Below, in pieces: positions 1 through 7,539 of a stretch of DNA of 36,230 nt. Under the pieces are notes generated by a model, which was not told the origin of the DNA, ran no database searches, and was given only the letters and a program-made list of their open reading frames with translations. Where the stretch lies: assembly GCA_023434425.1 (NCBI GenBank), contig JAEYSS010000087.1:1-36230 (forward strand), read 5' to 3'. Both the position numbers and the translations under genes were made by a program. The stretch comes from Pseudomonadota bacterium (GTDB lineage Bacteria; Pseudomonadota; Alphaproteobacteria; Ferrovibrionales; Ferrovibrionaceae). The number at the start of each line of letters is the position of its first letter. The stretch's first letter is position 1.

Positions 1-913
1 TCATGCCGCGGCGCAGGCGTTCGTCCAGCCCGGCAACGCCGGCGACCAGATCGAGCCGCACCGGCACGGCCATTTCGGCCGCCGCCGTCGGCGTCGGCGC
101 GCGACGGTCGGAGGCGAAATCGATCAGCGTGGTGTCGGTTTCATGGCCCACCGCGGAGATCAGCGGAATCTCGGAGGCCGCAGCGGCACGCACCACCACT
201 TCCTCGTTGAAGGCCATCAGATCTTCCAGGCTGCCGCCGCCACGCGCGACGATCAGCAGATCGGGGCGCGGTATGGCACCGACTTCAGGCAAGGCATTGA
301 AGCCGCGGATCGCCCTGGCCACCTGCTCGGCCGCACCCTCGCCCTGCACCAGCACCGGCCAGACCAGGACATGGGTGGGAAAGCGGTCCTCCAGACGATG
401 CAGGATGTCGCGAATCACCGCGCCGGTCGGCGAGGTCACCACGCCGATCACGCGCGGCAGATAGGGCAGCGGACGCTTGCGCTCGGCTGCGAACAATCCC
501 TCGGCGGCAAGCTTCTGCCTGCGCTGATCGAGCAGCGCCATCAGCGCGCCGAGCCCCGCCAGCTCCATTCGCTCGACCACCATCTGATATTTCGAGCGGC
601 CGGGATAGCTGGTCAGCTTGCCCGAGCAGATCACCTCCATGCCGTCCTCGGGCTTCACGCCCAGGCGCGCGGCACTGCCCTTCCAGCAGACGCCATCCAG
701 CAGCGAATCGGCATCCTTCAGCGAGAAGTACAAATGCCCCGAGGCGGCCCGTTTGAAACCGGAGATTTCACCCCTGACTCGCACCCAGCCGAAATTGTCC
801 TCGATGCTGCGTTTGAGGCGCAGCGAGAGCTCGGTAACCGTATATTCCGGCACGTTTCCGGGCGCTGTCGGGGCGCCGGCCACACCGGGCTGGGAAGGCT
901 CGAAATCGCTCAT
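1..913 (-). CDS. xseA: Exodeoxyribonuclease VII large subunit, 3' part cut off by the window edge
   Basis: Large subunit of the nuclease that degrades single-stranded DNA to oligonucleotides, working with XseB in repair. The 304 visible residues start at an ATG (MSDFEPSQPG). An N-terminal OB-fold lies at about residues 25-120 (YTVTELSLRLK, FGWVRVRGEISGF, GHLYFSLKD). The family blocks VVTSPTGAVIRDI, IVARGGGSLEDL and SAVGHETDTTLIDF follow, then RAPTPTAAAE. The full family length is about 450-500 residues, so the C-terminal third lies beyond position 1. It is divergent from purD, with 95 bases between the two starts. Identification is firm from these blocks. Confidence 0.96.
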   Translation of the reverse strand, partial: MSDFEPSQPGVAGAPTAPGNVPEYTVTELSLRLKRSIEDNFGWVRVRGEISGFKRAASGHLYFSLKDADSLLDGVCWKGSAARLGVKPEDGMEVICSGKLTSYPGRSKYQMVVERMELAGLGALMALLDQRRQKLAAEGLFAAERKRPLPYLPRVIGVVTSPTGAVIRDILHRLEDRFPTHVLVWPVLVQGEGAAEQVARAIRGFNALPEVGAIPRPDLLIVARGGGSLEDLMAFNEEVVVRAAAASEIPLISAVGHETDTTLIDFASDRRAPTPTAAAEMAVPVRLDLVAGVAGLDERLRRGM

Positions 914-1008
914 TGAGAAGCCTTGGCGGGAAGCCTTGCGTCTGTTCCGGCCATGATACAAACATTGCCGCCATTCCTCCAGTCGCCCAAGCTATCCAGG
1001 GGACCGTC

Positions 1009-2295
1009 ATGAACCTTCTCGTCATCGGATCGGGCGGGCGCGAGCATGCCCTGTGCTGGGCGCTCGGCGCCTCGCCGCTGGTCAACAAGCTGGTCTGCGC
1101 GCCGGGCAATGCCGGCATCGCCCAGGTGGCGAAACTCGCCCCGGTCGATCCGCTCAACCTGGATGCCGTGCTGCAGCTCTGCCGTGACGAGCATATCGAT
1201 TTCGTCGTGGTCGGCCCCGAGGCCCCGCTGGTGGCCGGTCTGGTCGATCATCTGGAAGCGCACGGCTTTGCCTGTTTCGGCCCCAGCAAGGCTGCGGCTC
1301 AGCTGGAAGGCTCCAAAGGCTTCATGAAGGATCTCTGCGCCAAATACGGCATCCCGACTGCCGCCTATGGCCGTTTCAGCGACGCCGCCTCCGCCGAAGC
1401 CTTTATCCGCAAGCACGGTGCGCCCATCGTGGTGAAGGCCGATGGCCTCGCCGCCGGCAAGGGCGTGGTGGTGGCCATGACGCTGGACGAGGCGCTGGAG
1501 GCCAGCGCCGCCCTGTTCGCAGAGCCCGGCGCGCAGGCGGTGATCGAGGAATTCCTCGATGGCGAGGAAGTCAGCTTCTTCGCCCTCGTCGATGGCAGGC
1601 ATGCACTGGCACTCGCCTCGGCGCAGGACCACAAGCGCGTCGGCGACGGCGATATCGGGCCCAACACAGGTGGTATGGGCGCCTATTCGCCGGCCAAGGT
1701 CTTCACCCCCGCCCTGCAGCAGCAGGTGATGGAGCAGATCATCATGCCGACGGTGAATGGCATGATCGCCGAGGGCACGCCATTCAAGGGCGTGCTGTTC
1801 GCCGGACTGATGCTGACCAAGGACGGCCCGAAGCTGCTGGAATACAACACGCGCTTCGGCGATCCGGAATGCCAGACGCTGATGCTGCGGCTGAAATCCG
1901 ATCTGCTGCCGGCGCTGATGGCCTCGCGCGATGGCGTGCTGAAGGATTTCGACCTGCGCTGGAAGGACGAGGCTGCGCTCTGCGTGGTGATGGCCGCCGA
2001 AGGCTATCCCGCCGAGCCGCGCAAGGGCACGGTGATCGAAGGCCTTGATGCCGCTGCGGCCGAGGCGGATACGATTGTGTTCCATGCCGGCACCAAGCCG
2101 GGCGCTGATGGCGCGATTCTGGCCAATGGCGGCCGTGTGCTGGGCGTCTGCGGCACCGGCAGGACCATTGCTGCGGCACAGGCGCGCGCCTACGCCGCTG
2201 TGGATAAACTGCGCTGGCCGGAGGGTTTCTGCCGCAGGGACATCGGCTGGCGCGAGATCGAGCGTGAGTCTCGGGCCCGCGAACAGAAAAACTGA
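1009..2295 (+). CDS. purD: Phosphoribosylamine--glycine ligase (GAR synthetase)
   Basis: Second step of purine synthesis: joins glycine to 5-phosphoribosylamine using ATP, in the cytosol. The 428 residues match the usual length. The N-terminal block MNLLVIGSGGREHAL fixes the start at the ATG at 1009, which has GGGGA upstream; the frame stays open back to 913 but that part does not look conserved. The ATP-grasp domain (about residues 102-290) contains KADGLAAGKGVVVA and NTGGMGAYSPA, and NTRFGDPECQTLM follows. It is divergent from xseA, a common alphaproteobacterial arrangement. Confidence 0.97.
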   Translation: MNLLVIGSGGREHALCWALGASPLVNKLVCAPGNAGIAQVAKLAPVDPLNLDAVLQLCRDEHIDFVVVGPEAPLVAGLVDHLEAHGFACFGPSKAAAQLEGSKGFMKDLCAKYGIPTAAYGRFSDAASAEAFIRKHGAPIVVKADGLAAGKGVVVAMTLDEALEASAALFAEPGAQAVIEEFLDGEEVSFFALVDGRHALALASAQDHKRVGDGDIGPNTGGMGAYSPAKVFTPALQQQVMEQIIMPTVNGMIAEGTPFKGVLFAGLMLTKDGPKLLEYNTRFGDPECQTLMLRLKSDLLPALMASRDGVLKDFDLRWKDEAALCVVMAAEGYPAEPRKGTVIEGLDAAAAEADTIVFHAGTKPGADGAILANGGRVLGVCGTGRTIAAAQARAYAAVDKLRWPEGFCRRDIGWREIERESRAREQKN

Positions 2296-2446
2296 TCGCA
2301 CTCAAACAGTAACAACAGCGTCGGGATGCGGAAAACCGGGACTGCCGATAGGCGGTTGCGCCGGGCCGCACGGCATGGCTATCGTAGCTGCGGGCAAACC
2401 CAGCTGACATCCTGGCCGCGCCCCAACGAAACGAGGAAACATCAGT

Positions 2447-3514
2447 ATGAGCGACCAGGATCGCTTCATCGGCACCATGCCGGTGCAGGAGCGCCACAAG
2501 TTCGATGAAGCCGCGCTGGAACGCTGGCTCAGGCAGAACGTTGCAGATTACAGCGGACCGCTGACCATACAGCAGTTCAAGGGTGGGCAGTCCAATCCGA
2601 CGTTCATGCTGGTGACACCGGGCAAGAAATACGTGCTGCGCCGCAAGCCGCCGGGCAAGCTGCTGCCCTCGGCGCATGCGGTCGACCGCGAATATCGCGT
2701 GATCACCGCGCTGGGCCAGACCGACGTTCCGGTCGCCCGCACCTATGGCCTGTGCGAAGACGACAGCGTGATCGGCACCGCCTTCTATGTGATGGATTGC
2801 GTGGAAGGCCGGATTTTCTGGGATCAGCGCCTGCCCGGTATGAACCGCGAAGAACGCGCCGGCATCTTCGATGCGATGAACCGCACCATCGCCGCTTTGC
2901 ATAAGGTGGACTACACCGCAATCGGGCTTGGCGACTACGGCAAACCCGGCGACTATTTCGCGCGCCAGATCAACCGCTGGAGCAAGCAGTACAAGGCGTC
3001 TGAGACGGAAGAGATTCCGGCAATGGACAAGCTGATCGACTGGCTGCCGGCGCATATTCCGCCCGGCGAGGAAACCAGCATCGTCCATGGCGACTACCGC
3101 ATGGACAACATGATTTTCCATCCCACCGAACCACGCGTGATCGCCGTGCTGGACTGGGAACTCTCGACGCTGGGCCATCCGCTCGGCGATTTCAGCTATC
3201 ACCTGATGTCGTGGCGACTGGCGCCGGAAACCTTCCGCGGTCTTGCCGGTGTGGATTTCGCGGCGCTGGGCATTCCAAGCGAGCAGGACTATATCGCCAC
3301 CTACTGCCGCCGCACGGGTCGCGACGGCATTCCGCATCTCGAATTCTACATGGCCTATAACATGTTCCGCATCGCAGGAATTCTGCAGGGCATCATGGGT
3401 CGTGTGAAGGACGGCACCGCCGCCAGCCAGCACGCCATCGAGTCCGGCAAACGCGCCCGGCCGATTGCCGAACAGGCCTGGGCCGTGGTGGAGCGGATGA
3501 CGGGGAGCCCATAG
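2447..3514 (+). CDS. ACAD10/11-type aminoglycoside-phosphotransferase-like kinase
   Basis: A 355-residue small-molecule kinase of the APH/choline kinase fold, closest in pattern to the kinase domain of ACAD10/ACAD11. In mammals that domain phosphorylates the 4-hydroxyl of 4-hydroxyacyl-CoA. Visible parts: nucleotide loop GGQSN (46-50), VLRRKPPGKLLPSAHAVDRE (63 onward) with a candidate ATP lysine at 67, Brenner motif HGDYRMDN (catalytic Asp216, metal Asn221), and metal Asp236 in LDWE. The start ATG has GAGGAAA upstream. The next gene is a tandem paralogue only 3 bases away. An ACAD11-like dehydrogenase is encoded at 7540-8745. The substrate is inferred. Confidence 0.88.
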   Translation: MSDQDRFIGTMPVQERHKFDEAALERWLRQNVADYSGPLTIQQFKGGQSNPTFMLVTPGKKYVLRRKPPGKLLPSAHAVDREYRVITALGQTDVPVARTYGLCEDDSVIGTAFYVMDCVEGRIFWDQRLPGMNREERAGIFDAMNRTIAALHKVDYTAIGLGDYGKPGDYFARQINRWSKQYKASETEEIPAMDKLIDWLPAHIPPGEETSIVHGDYRMDNMIFHPTEPRVIAVLDWELSTLGHPLGDFSYHLMSWRLAPETFRGLAGVDFAALGIPSEQDYIATYCRRTGRDGIPHLEFYMAYNMFRIAGILQGIMGRVKDGTAASQHAIESGKRARPIAEQAWAVVERMTGSP

Positions 3515-3517
3515 CCG

Positions 3518-4582
3518 ATGGCAGCCGCCGACCTGACCCCCGTACAACCGCAACACCGGTTCGACGAGGCCAGGCTGGCGGCGCATCTGGCTCAGCATTT
3601 GCCGGATTTCAAAGCGCCGCTGACGGTGCAGCAGTTCAAGGGGCCGGCCTCCAGCCCCGCCTTCATGCTGCACAGCCCGGGACGCAATTTCGTTCTGCGC
3701 AAGCGCAGCCAGCCCAAGAAGGGCTGCAGCATGGCAGAGTCCATCGAACGCGATTTCAGCCTGCTGCGCGCCTTGCATGCCGCCGGACTTCCCGTCGGCC
3801 AGCCGCAATTCGTCTGCACCGACGAGAGCGTGATCGGCACGCCCTTCTATGTGCTGGACTATGTCCCCGGCCGGCATTTTCGCGATCCCAGCCTGCCCGG
3901 CATGGATGCCAAGCAGCGCCAGGCGCATTACGAGGCGATGGCCGGAACCCTGGCCCGCCTGCATGCCCTCTCGCCGGCGCAGACCGGCCTGCCCGCCAAC
4001 GGCAGCGGGATGGACTATCTGAACCGCCAGGTCGCTGCACTGACCGAACAGTATCGCGCCAACGCCACCGATGAGATCGCGGCGATGGAACGCCTGCTGA
4101 ACTGGCTGCCGACGCATGTACCGGCCGATGACCTGACCAGCCTGATGCACGGCAATTTCCGGCTGGAAAGCCTGGTCTTCCATTCCAGCGAACCGCGCGT
4201 GGTGGCAGTGCATGACTGGGATCTGGCGCTGATCGGTCACCCGCTGGCGGATCTGGCGATCAACTGCATGCCCTGGCACGTCACCATCCCGGGCATGGGC
4301 AGCCTGCAAGGCATCGACTTCATCGAAAGCGGCATTCCCGGCGAGCCGGATTACCTCGGCGCTTATTGCCGACATGCTGCGCGCGACGATATCCCGCACT
4401 GGAATTTCTACCTGGCCTTCGCGCTGTTCCGCGTTGCCGTGATGGCGCAGGGCATCGTCAAACGCGGCAGCAACGGCACGCCGCCCAGTCCTGCCGCGGC
4501 GCAGGCGCTGAAAGTCTATGCCGCGCTGGTGCGGTCGGTGGCAAACCAGGCCTGGAACCTGGTCGACAGCAGCGACGACTGA
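3518..4582 (+). CDS. Degenerate paralogue of the preceding APH-like kinase (probable pseudokinase)
   Basis: A 354-residue tandem duplicate of the upstream gene; the two share block after block (LTVQQFKG, SVIGTPFYVLDYVPGR, HPLADL). The kinase signature is eroded. The Brenner motif reads HGNFRLES, so the catalytic Asp is Asn213 and the metal-binding Asn is Ser218. The nucleotide loop GGQSN has become GPASS. The metal Asp of the DWE block survives (HDWD, Asp233). The reading frame is intact over its whole length, so it is not a decaying pseudogene. A regulatory or binding partner of the active kinase is the simplest inference; loss of phosphotransfer is predicted from family knowledge, not shown. 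Confidence 0.85.
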   Translation: MAAADLTPVQPQHRFDEARLAAHLAQHLPDFKAPLTVQQFKGPASSPAFMLHSPGRNFVLRKRSQPKKGCSMAESIERDFSLLRALHAAGLPVGQPQFVCTDESVIGTPFYVLDYVPGRHFRDPSLPGMDAKQRQAHYEAMAGTLARLHALSPAQTGLPANGSGMDYLNRQVAALTEQYRANATDEIAAMERLLNWLPTHVPADDLTSLMHGNFRLESLVFHSSEPRVVAVHDWDLALIGHPLADLAINCMPWHVTIPGMGSLQGIDFIESGIPGEPDYLGAYCRHAARDDIPHWNFYLAFALFRVAVMAQGIVKRGSNGTPPSPAAAQALKVYAALVRSVANQAWNLVDSSDD

Positions 4583-4592
4583 CTCATAAAAA

Positions 4593-4620
4593 AAGAAGGC
4601 ACCCTTTCGGATGCCTTCTT
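4593..4620. terminator. Rho-independent terminator between convergent genes
   Basis: A 9-bp perfect stem (4593-4601 with 4612-4620, AAGAAGGCA/TGCCTTCTT) and a 10-base loop. On the minus strand the hairpin is followed by a run of T (the A run at 4588-4594 read in reverse), so it best terminates the PRC-barrel gene. It also ends the plus-strand kinase pair. Confidence 0.8.
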
Positions 4621-4645
4621 CTCCGGCTGCGGTGCGTAGACGCCG

Positions 4646-4996
4646 TTACATCCAGAAGGGCGGCACGCCGTAATAGTCGTGCACCTTGCGGCCCCAGGCT
4701 TCGTCTTCCCAGTTCACGCGTTCCTTCTCGCCATAGGTCGGCGCGGCTTCGAGCGTCTTCTTGTCGAGATTGACGACATAGCCACCTTTGCCGGTGTCAT
4801 AGGTCAGCATGCTCCACGGCAGCGGATGATGGCGGTCGCCGATACCGAGGAAGCCACCGAAGGACATGTCGGCATAGGCCACCTTGCCCGACATCTTGTC
4901 GATCATGACGTTGTTGATCGAGCCGAGCTTGTCGCCCGTGGGGTTGTAGACGGTGGTGCCTTCCACCTTGTCGGCCGAAATGAGACGGTCAGGCAT
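4646..4996 (-). CDS. PRC-barrel domain protein, general-stress type
   Basis: A 116-residue PRC-barrel protein (RLISADKVEGTTVYNPTGDK, GSINNVMIDKMSGKVAYADM, then PLPWSMLTYD). Small PRC-barrel proteins of this type are common members of alphaproteobacterial stress regulons; their biochemical role is unclear. The start ATG at 4996 has an excellent AAGGAGG seven bases upstream; a longer frame to 5044 is unlikely. A textbook EcfG promoter lies about 90 bases upstream at 5089-5113, so it is probably induced by the sigma factor encoded at 5772-6317. Confidence 0.9.
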   Translation of the reverse strand: MPDRLISADKVEGTTVYNPTGDKLGSINNVMIDKMSGKVAYADMSFGGFLGIGDRHHPLPWSMLTYDTGKGGYVVNLDKKTLEAAPTYGEKERVNWEDEAWGRKVHDYYGVPPFWM

Positions 4997-5088
4997 GGGT
5001 ATCCTCCTTGCGGGTTGATTCTCTTTTGGGTGTCGAAGCCGCACAACGTCGCGGAAAACCGCGCGCCACGGGCATCGCGTGAGTGATA

Positions 5089-5113
5089 AACGTCAGGAAA
5101 ATCAGAGGGTTCC
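5089..5113 (-). promoter_or_regulatory. EcfG (general stress) promoter of the PRC-barrel gene
   Basis: Read on the minus strand the sequence is GGAAC, 16 bases, CGTT. This is exactly the consensus of ECF15/EcfG promoters (GGAAC-N16/17-CGTT). The -10 element ends about 93 bases upstream of the PRC-barrel start codon, and the EcfG-type sigma gene is nearby. Confidence 0.8.
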
Positions 5114-5201
5114 TGTGATATTTACCAATTCCAGCCACGTCGCGCTGAATGCTGCGGTGGAGCGATTTTCGGTGGCAGGGCTGCGACCTTTCGACCCGCC
5201 C

Positions 5202-5226
5202 GGAACCTTGTCATCCGCCGGTCATT
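5202..5226 (+). promoter_or_regulatory. Candidate EcfG promoter upstream of the small protein and sigma factor
   Basis: GGAAC at 5202-5206, 16 bases, then CATT at 5223-5226: one mismatch to the consensus CGTT. It points toward the 5335 gene and the sigma gene behind it, which would fit autoregulation. Weaker than the promoter on the other strand. Confidence 0.45.
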
Positions 5227-5334
5227 CGGAATTGCATGGACGCAAAGGCCGGTAGAAGATACCGACTGCGTATCGCGTCGGTCGGTACGGGCCGGACAGC
5301 GTGGTAACGGGCCATATACCGTTGCAAGTGTGGG

Positions 5335-5607
5335 ATGATGTCAAAACAGGACAAAGATCGTGCGGAGACGGCAGACGCGGCGGAACTGGCCGCGGAATCT
5401 GCCATGTCTGAAGCCGAGACCCAGGCCCTCCCCCTCGCCGTCCAGACGGAGCCGGCCTCCGGCCAGACGGAGCCGGCCTCCGGCCAGACGGAACAGTCTC
5501 TCATGTTCAATTCCTGGCTGGATCGCGCTTTGCCGCGTCTGATGCAGTATCTCGGCGCCGATACAACCTCGGCTGTGACATCGCCGAGCAGCAAGGCTAA
5601 GCACTGA
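5335..5607 (+). CDS. Small unidentified protein upstream of the sigma factor (position of NepR)
   Basis: 90 residues if the first of two adjacent ATGs is used. The N-terminal two thirds are acidic and low in complexity, with a 7-residue repeat (QTEPASG twice, then QTE). A short amphipathic stretch FNSWLDRALPRLMQYL follows at about 57-72, then a Ser/Thr-rich tail. The anti-sigma factor NepR normally sits directly before ecfG and often has a WLDRxL start to its first helix, so NepR is a candidate. The conserved NepR EPxPDRf core is absent, so I do not assign it. No strong ribosome-binding site is visible. Confidence 0.5.
   Translation: MMSKQDKDRAETADAAELAAESAMSEAETQALPLAVQTEPASGQTEPASGQTEQSLMFNSWLDRALPRLMQYLGADTTSAVTSPSSKAKH
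5442..5492 (+). repeat. 21-bp tandem repeat inside the small protein gene
   Basis: Two perfect 21-base units (5442-5462 and 5463-5483, beginning CCAGACGGAGCC) and the start of a third. They encode the heptads TEPASGQ. The repeat keeps the frame. Confidence 0.85.
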
Positions 5608-5771
5608 TTTTCCTTAGATAATTTACGGAAAACTGCGAATTTCCATCGCGGTTTTGTCACAGCACGTCCCGGCATTGTTGCTGGCTGCGAGGCGCTGCGA
5701 TGTCCATCCTCTTGGTCACAGACGAAGCCCATCCAGGCTTTCGCCCAAGCAATAAAAGAGGATGTTCCCCC

Positions 5772-6317
5772 ATGACCGACGCTATTCACGGCCTGCTGCT
5801 GGAGACCCTCCCGTCCCTCAAAGCCTTCTCGATCATGCTGACGCGTGACCGCACCTGGGCCGAGGATCTGACCCAGGAAACCGTGCTGCGCGTGCTGGCC
5901 AAGTCGGACCAGTTCCAGCCCGGCACCAACTTCAAGGCCTGGGCCTTCACCATCATGCGCCACCAGCATATCGACCAGGCCCGCCGCCGCCGCCGCGAGG
6001 CAACCACGTTCGGCGATGCCAGCGCGATCGAGAACCTGATGGCCGTGAAGGCCCCGCAGGAAGACGCCATGGTGCTGGGCGAGCTGCTGCAGGCCATCGA
6101 AACGCTGAACAAGGCGCAGCGTGAAACGCTGATGCTGGTGGTCGGCAGCGGCCTGTCCTACGAGGAAGCCGCCAAGGTCTGCGGTTGCCCGATCGGCACC
6201 ATCCGCAGCCGTCTGGCCCGCGCCCGCCAGGAACTGGAAGCCAAGATGCTGGGCGAGAGCCCGATGCCGCGCAGCGAGACCACGCGCGAAACCCGGCTGG
6301 CCGAATTGCATCACTGA
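5772..6317 (+). CDS. ecfG: ECF sigma factor, EcfG (ECF15) family
   Basis: A 181-residue RNA polymerase sigma factor that directs the alphaproteobacterial general stress response. Region 2 is at about 10-75 (LPSLKAFSIMLTRDR, AEDLTQETVLRVL, FQPGTNFKAWAFTIMRHQHI). Region 4 is at about 110-165 (AQRETLMLVVGSGLSYEEAA, CGCPIGTIRSRLARARQEL). The FQPGTNxKAW block and the CGCxIGTIRSR helix are typical of EcfG. ATG 5772 was chosen because AAGAGGA lies upstream and conservation begins here. It normally acts with NepR and PhyR; no phyR is in the window. Confidence 0.87.
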   Translation: MTDAIHGLLLETLPSLKAFSIMLTRDRTWAEDLTQETVLRVLAKSDQFQPGTNFKAWAFTIMRHQHIDQARRRRREATTFGDASAIENLMAVKAPQEDAMVLGELLQAIETLNKAQRETLMLVVGSGLSYEEAAKVCGCPIGTIRSRLARARQELEAKMLGESPMPRSETTRETRLAELHH

Positions 6318-6354
6318 TACCCTCACCGGGGTACATGCCGAAGTCACCGGCAGA

Positions 6355-6388
6355 AAAATGGCGGCAAGAGCAATCCTGCCGCCATTTT
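6355..6388. terminator. Strong bidirectional terminator
   Basis: A 12-bp perfect stem AAAATGGCGGCA (6355-6366) and its complement (6377-6388) with a 10-base loop. It lies between the convergent sigma factor and DUF2817 genes and has A/T at the stem base on both sides. Confidence 0.85.
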
Positions 6389-6416
6389 CCTTGGCCGCGC
6401 TTAGTCGAGGCTCTGT

Positions 6417-7505
6417 TTACTCTAGACCGCGGAAGGCCCGCAGCGCGAAATCGGCGGCGCGGCCGAAGATCGCCGCCTTCCAGGCCGGCGTATCGGTGTA
6501 GAAAGCGTCGCGGATCTTGCGCTTCAGCTCCTGGCCGAGCGGCGAATTCACGTCGCCGCCGCGGGCATGCAGCCAGTGGTCGCCGCGCAAAGCCTCGGTC
6601 ACCTGCTGCCAGGGCTGGGTGCCGTATTCCATCGCAATCGCCGTCACCTCGATCGACTTCGGCAACTCCGCGTAAGCTTCCGGCACCGTGCCGGTGACGC
6701 GCGCCGAACTGGAGCTGCCATCGTTCGGGTTGGTGACTTCCGGGCCAAACACCGTCTTGGCGCGCTGATAGAAAGCCGGATCGTCCGGACCGATATAGAT
6801 CGGCTCACCGTAGCCCATCGGCCCCAGCCCGGTATGGAAGTCGACACTGACCAGCTTGCGCGCACCGGCCGGCACCAGTTCCTTCAGGATCCGGCGGAAG
6901 GTGGCGTTCGACCAGGTCGGCTTCTGGCCGCCGAAGAACAGGCCGTCGGGACGCGAATACTGGCCACCGGACATCGCCGACTGGAAGGCGAAGGCGCCGT
7001 GCTTGTTCTGATAGTCCAGAATTGCCTGATCTGCAGCGGCGCGGCCCTGCCCTTCCCAGACCGCCGGCAGCAGCAGATCGTGAACATCCTCATAAGCCTT
7101 GTTCTGCGGCAGCGGCTTGGAGAAGTCCTGGAAGTTGCGATTGAGGTCGACATTGTCTTCCGTCACGCGGCGGACATGCGCAAAGCCGTAGGGATTGATC
7201 GCATGGATCATGATCGCCAGGCTGTTCGCGGGCATGGCGTCGAACAGCTTGTCCTTGAAATGGCCGATCTGCGCGCCCGAGCCGCAGAAGCCTTCGGCGC
7301 CATGCGTGCCCGAGACGGTGAGATAGACCCGTTCGGCCTTCTCCGGCCCGATCAGCGCGACATCGGTGGTCAGCGTCTCGCCCTTCGGTCCCTTGGCGTT
7401 GGGATTCTCATAGGTCACGAGCCTGGCGCCCGCCTCGGCAGCGACGGCGCGGAACTTGTCCCGCGCCTCGCCATAGGTGGCGGAAAAATACGATTCAACA
7501 GTCAT
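6417..7505 (-). CDS. DUF2817 / M14-like metallopeptidase family protein
   Basis: A 362-residue protein of the DUF2817 family, which resembles zinc carboxypeptidases (M14). Visible motifs: SGTHGAEGF with a zinc-ligand pair His68/Glu71, INPYGFAH, the substrate-binding type NVDLNRNF (about 118-125), SVDFHTGLGPMGYGE with a further ligand His, and AMEYGT with a candidate catalytic Glu. No signal peptide is visible. ATG 7505 was chosen because conservation begins there. It lies 34 bases downstream of the acyl-CoA dehydrogenase on the same strand, so probably in one operon. The substrate is unknown. Confidence 0.83.
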   Translation of the reverse strand: MTVESYFSATYGEARDKFRAVAAEAGARLVTYENPNAKGPKGETLTTDVALIGPEKAERVYLTVSGTHGAEGFCGSGAQIGHFKDKLFDAMPANSLAIMIHAINPYGFAHVRRVTEDNVDLNRNFQDFSKPLPQNKAYEDVHDLLLPAVWEGQGRAAADQAILDYQNKHGAFAFQSAMSGGQYSRPDGLFFGGQKPTWSNATFRRILKELVPAGARKLVSVDFHTGLGPMGYGEPIYIGPDDPAFYQRAKTVFGPEVTNPNDGSSSSARVTGTVPEAYAELPKSIEVTAIAMEYGTQPWQQVTEALRGDHWLHARGGDVNSPLGQELKRKIRDAFYTDTPAWKAAIFGRAADFALRAFRGLE

Positions 7506-7539
7506 GGGGAGGCTTTCTTTTTTTCCAGTTATGGCGATG

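Larger units (their letters stand above)
4997..5334. other. 338-bp divergent intergenic region of the general-stress block
   Basis: No gene is visible here. It separates the PRC-barrel gene (leftward) from the small protein at 5335 (rightward). It holds one strong and one weaker EcfG-type promoter match, listed separately. Confidence 0.7.

Noticed and set aside
2518..2542. GGAAC-N16-CGTT match on the plus strand
   Set aside because: It lies inside the kinase coding sequence, where the codons for a conserved-looking segment explain it; no gene start follows at a suitable distance.
1784..4399. Very long minus-strand open frame (871 codons) opposite purD and the kinase pair
   Set aside because: A shadow of GC-rich plus-strand genes; its sequence is rich in His, Gln, Arg and Gly without any domain, while the plus-strand genes have clear motifs.
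5610..5660. EcfG promoter directly before the sigma gene (GGAAA ... CGGTT)
   Set aside because: Both boxes deviate from consensus and an extra base is needed; the candidate at 5202-5226 is better.
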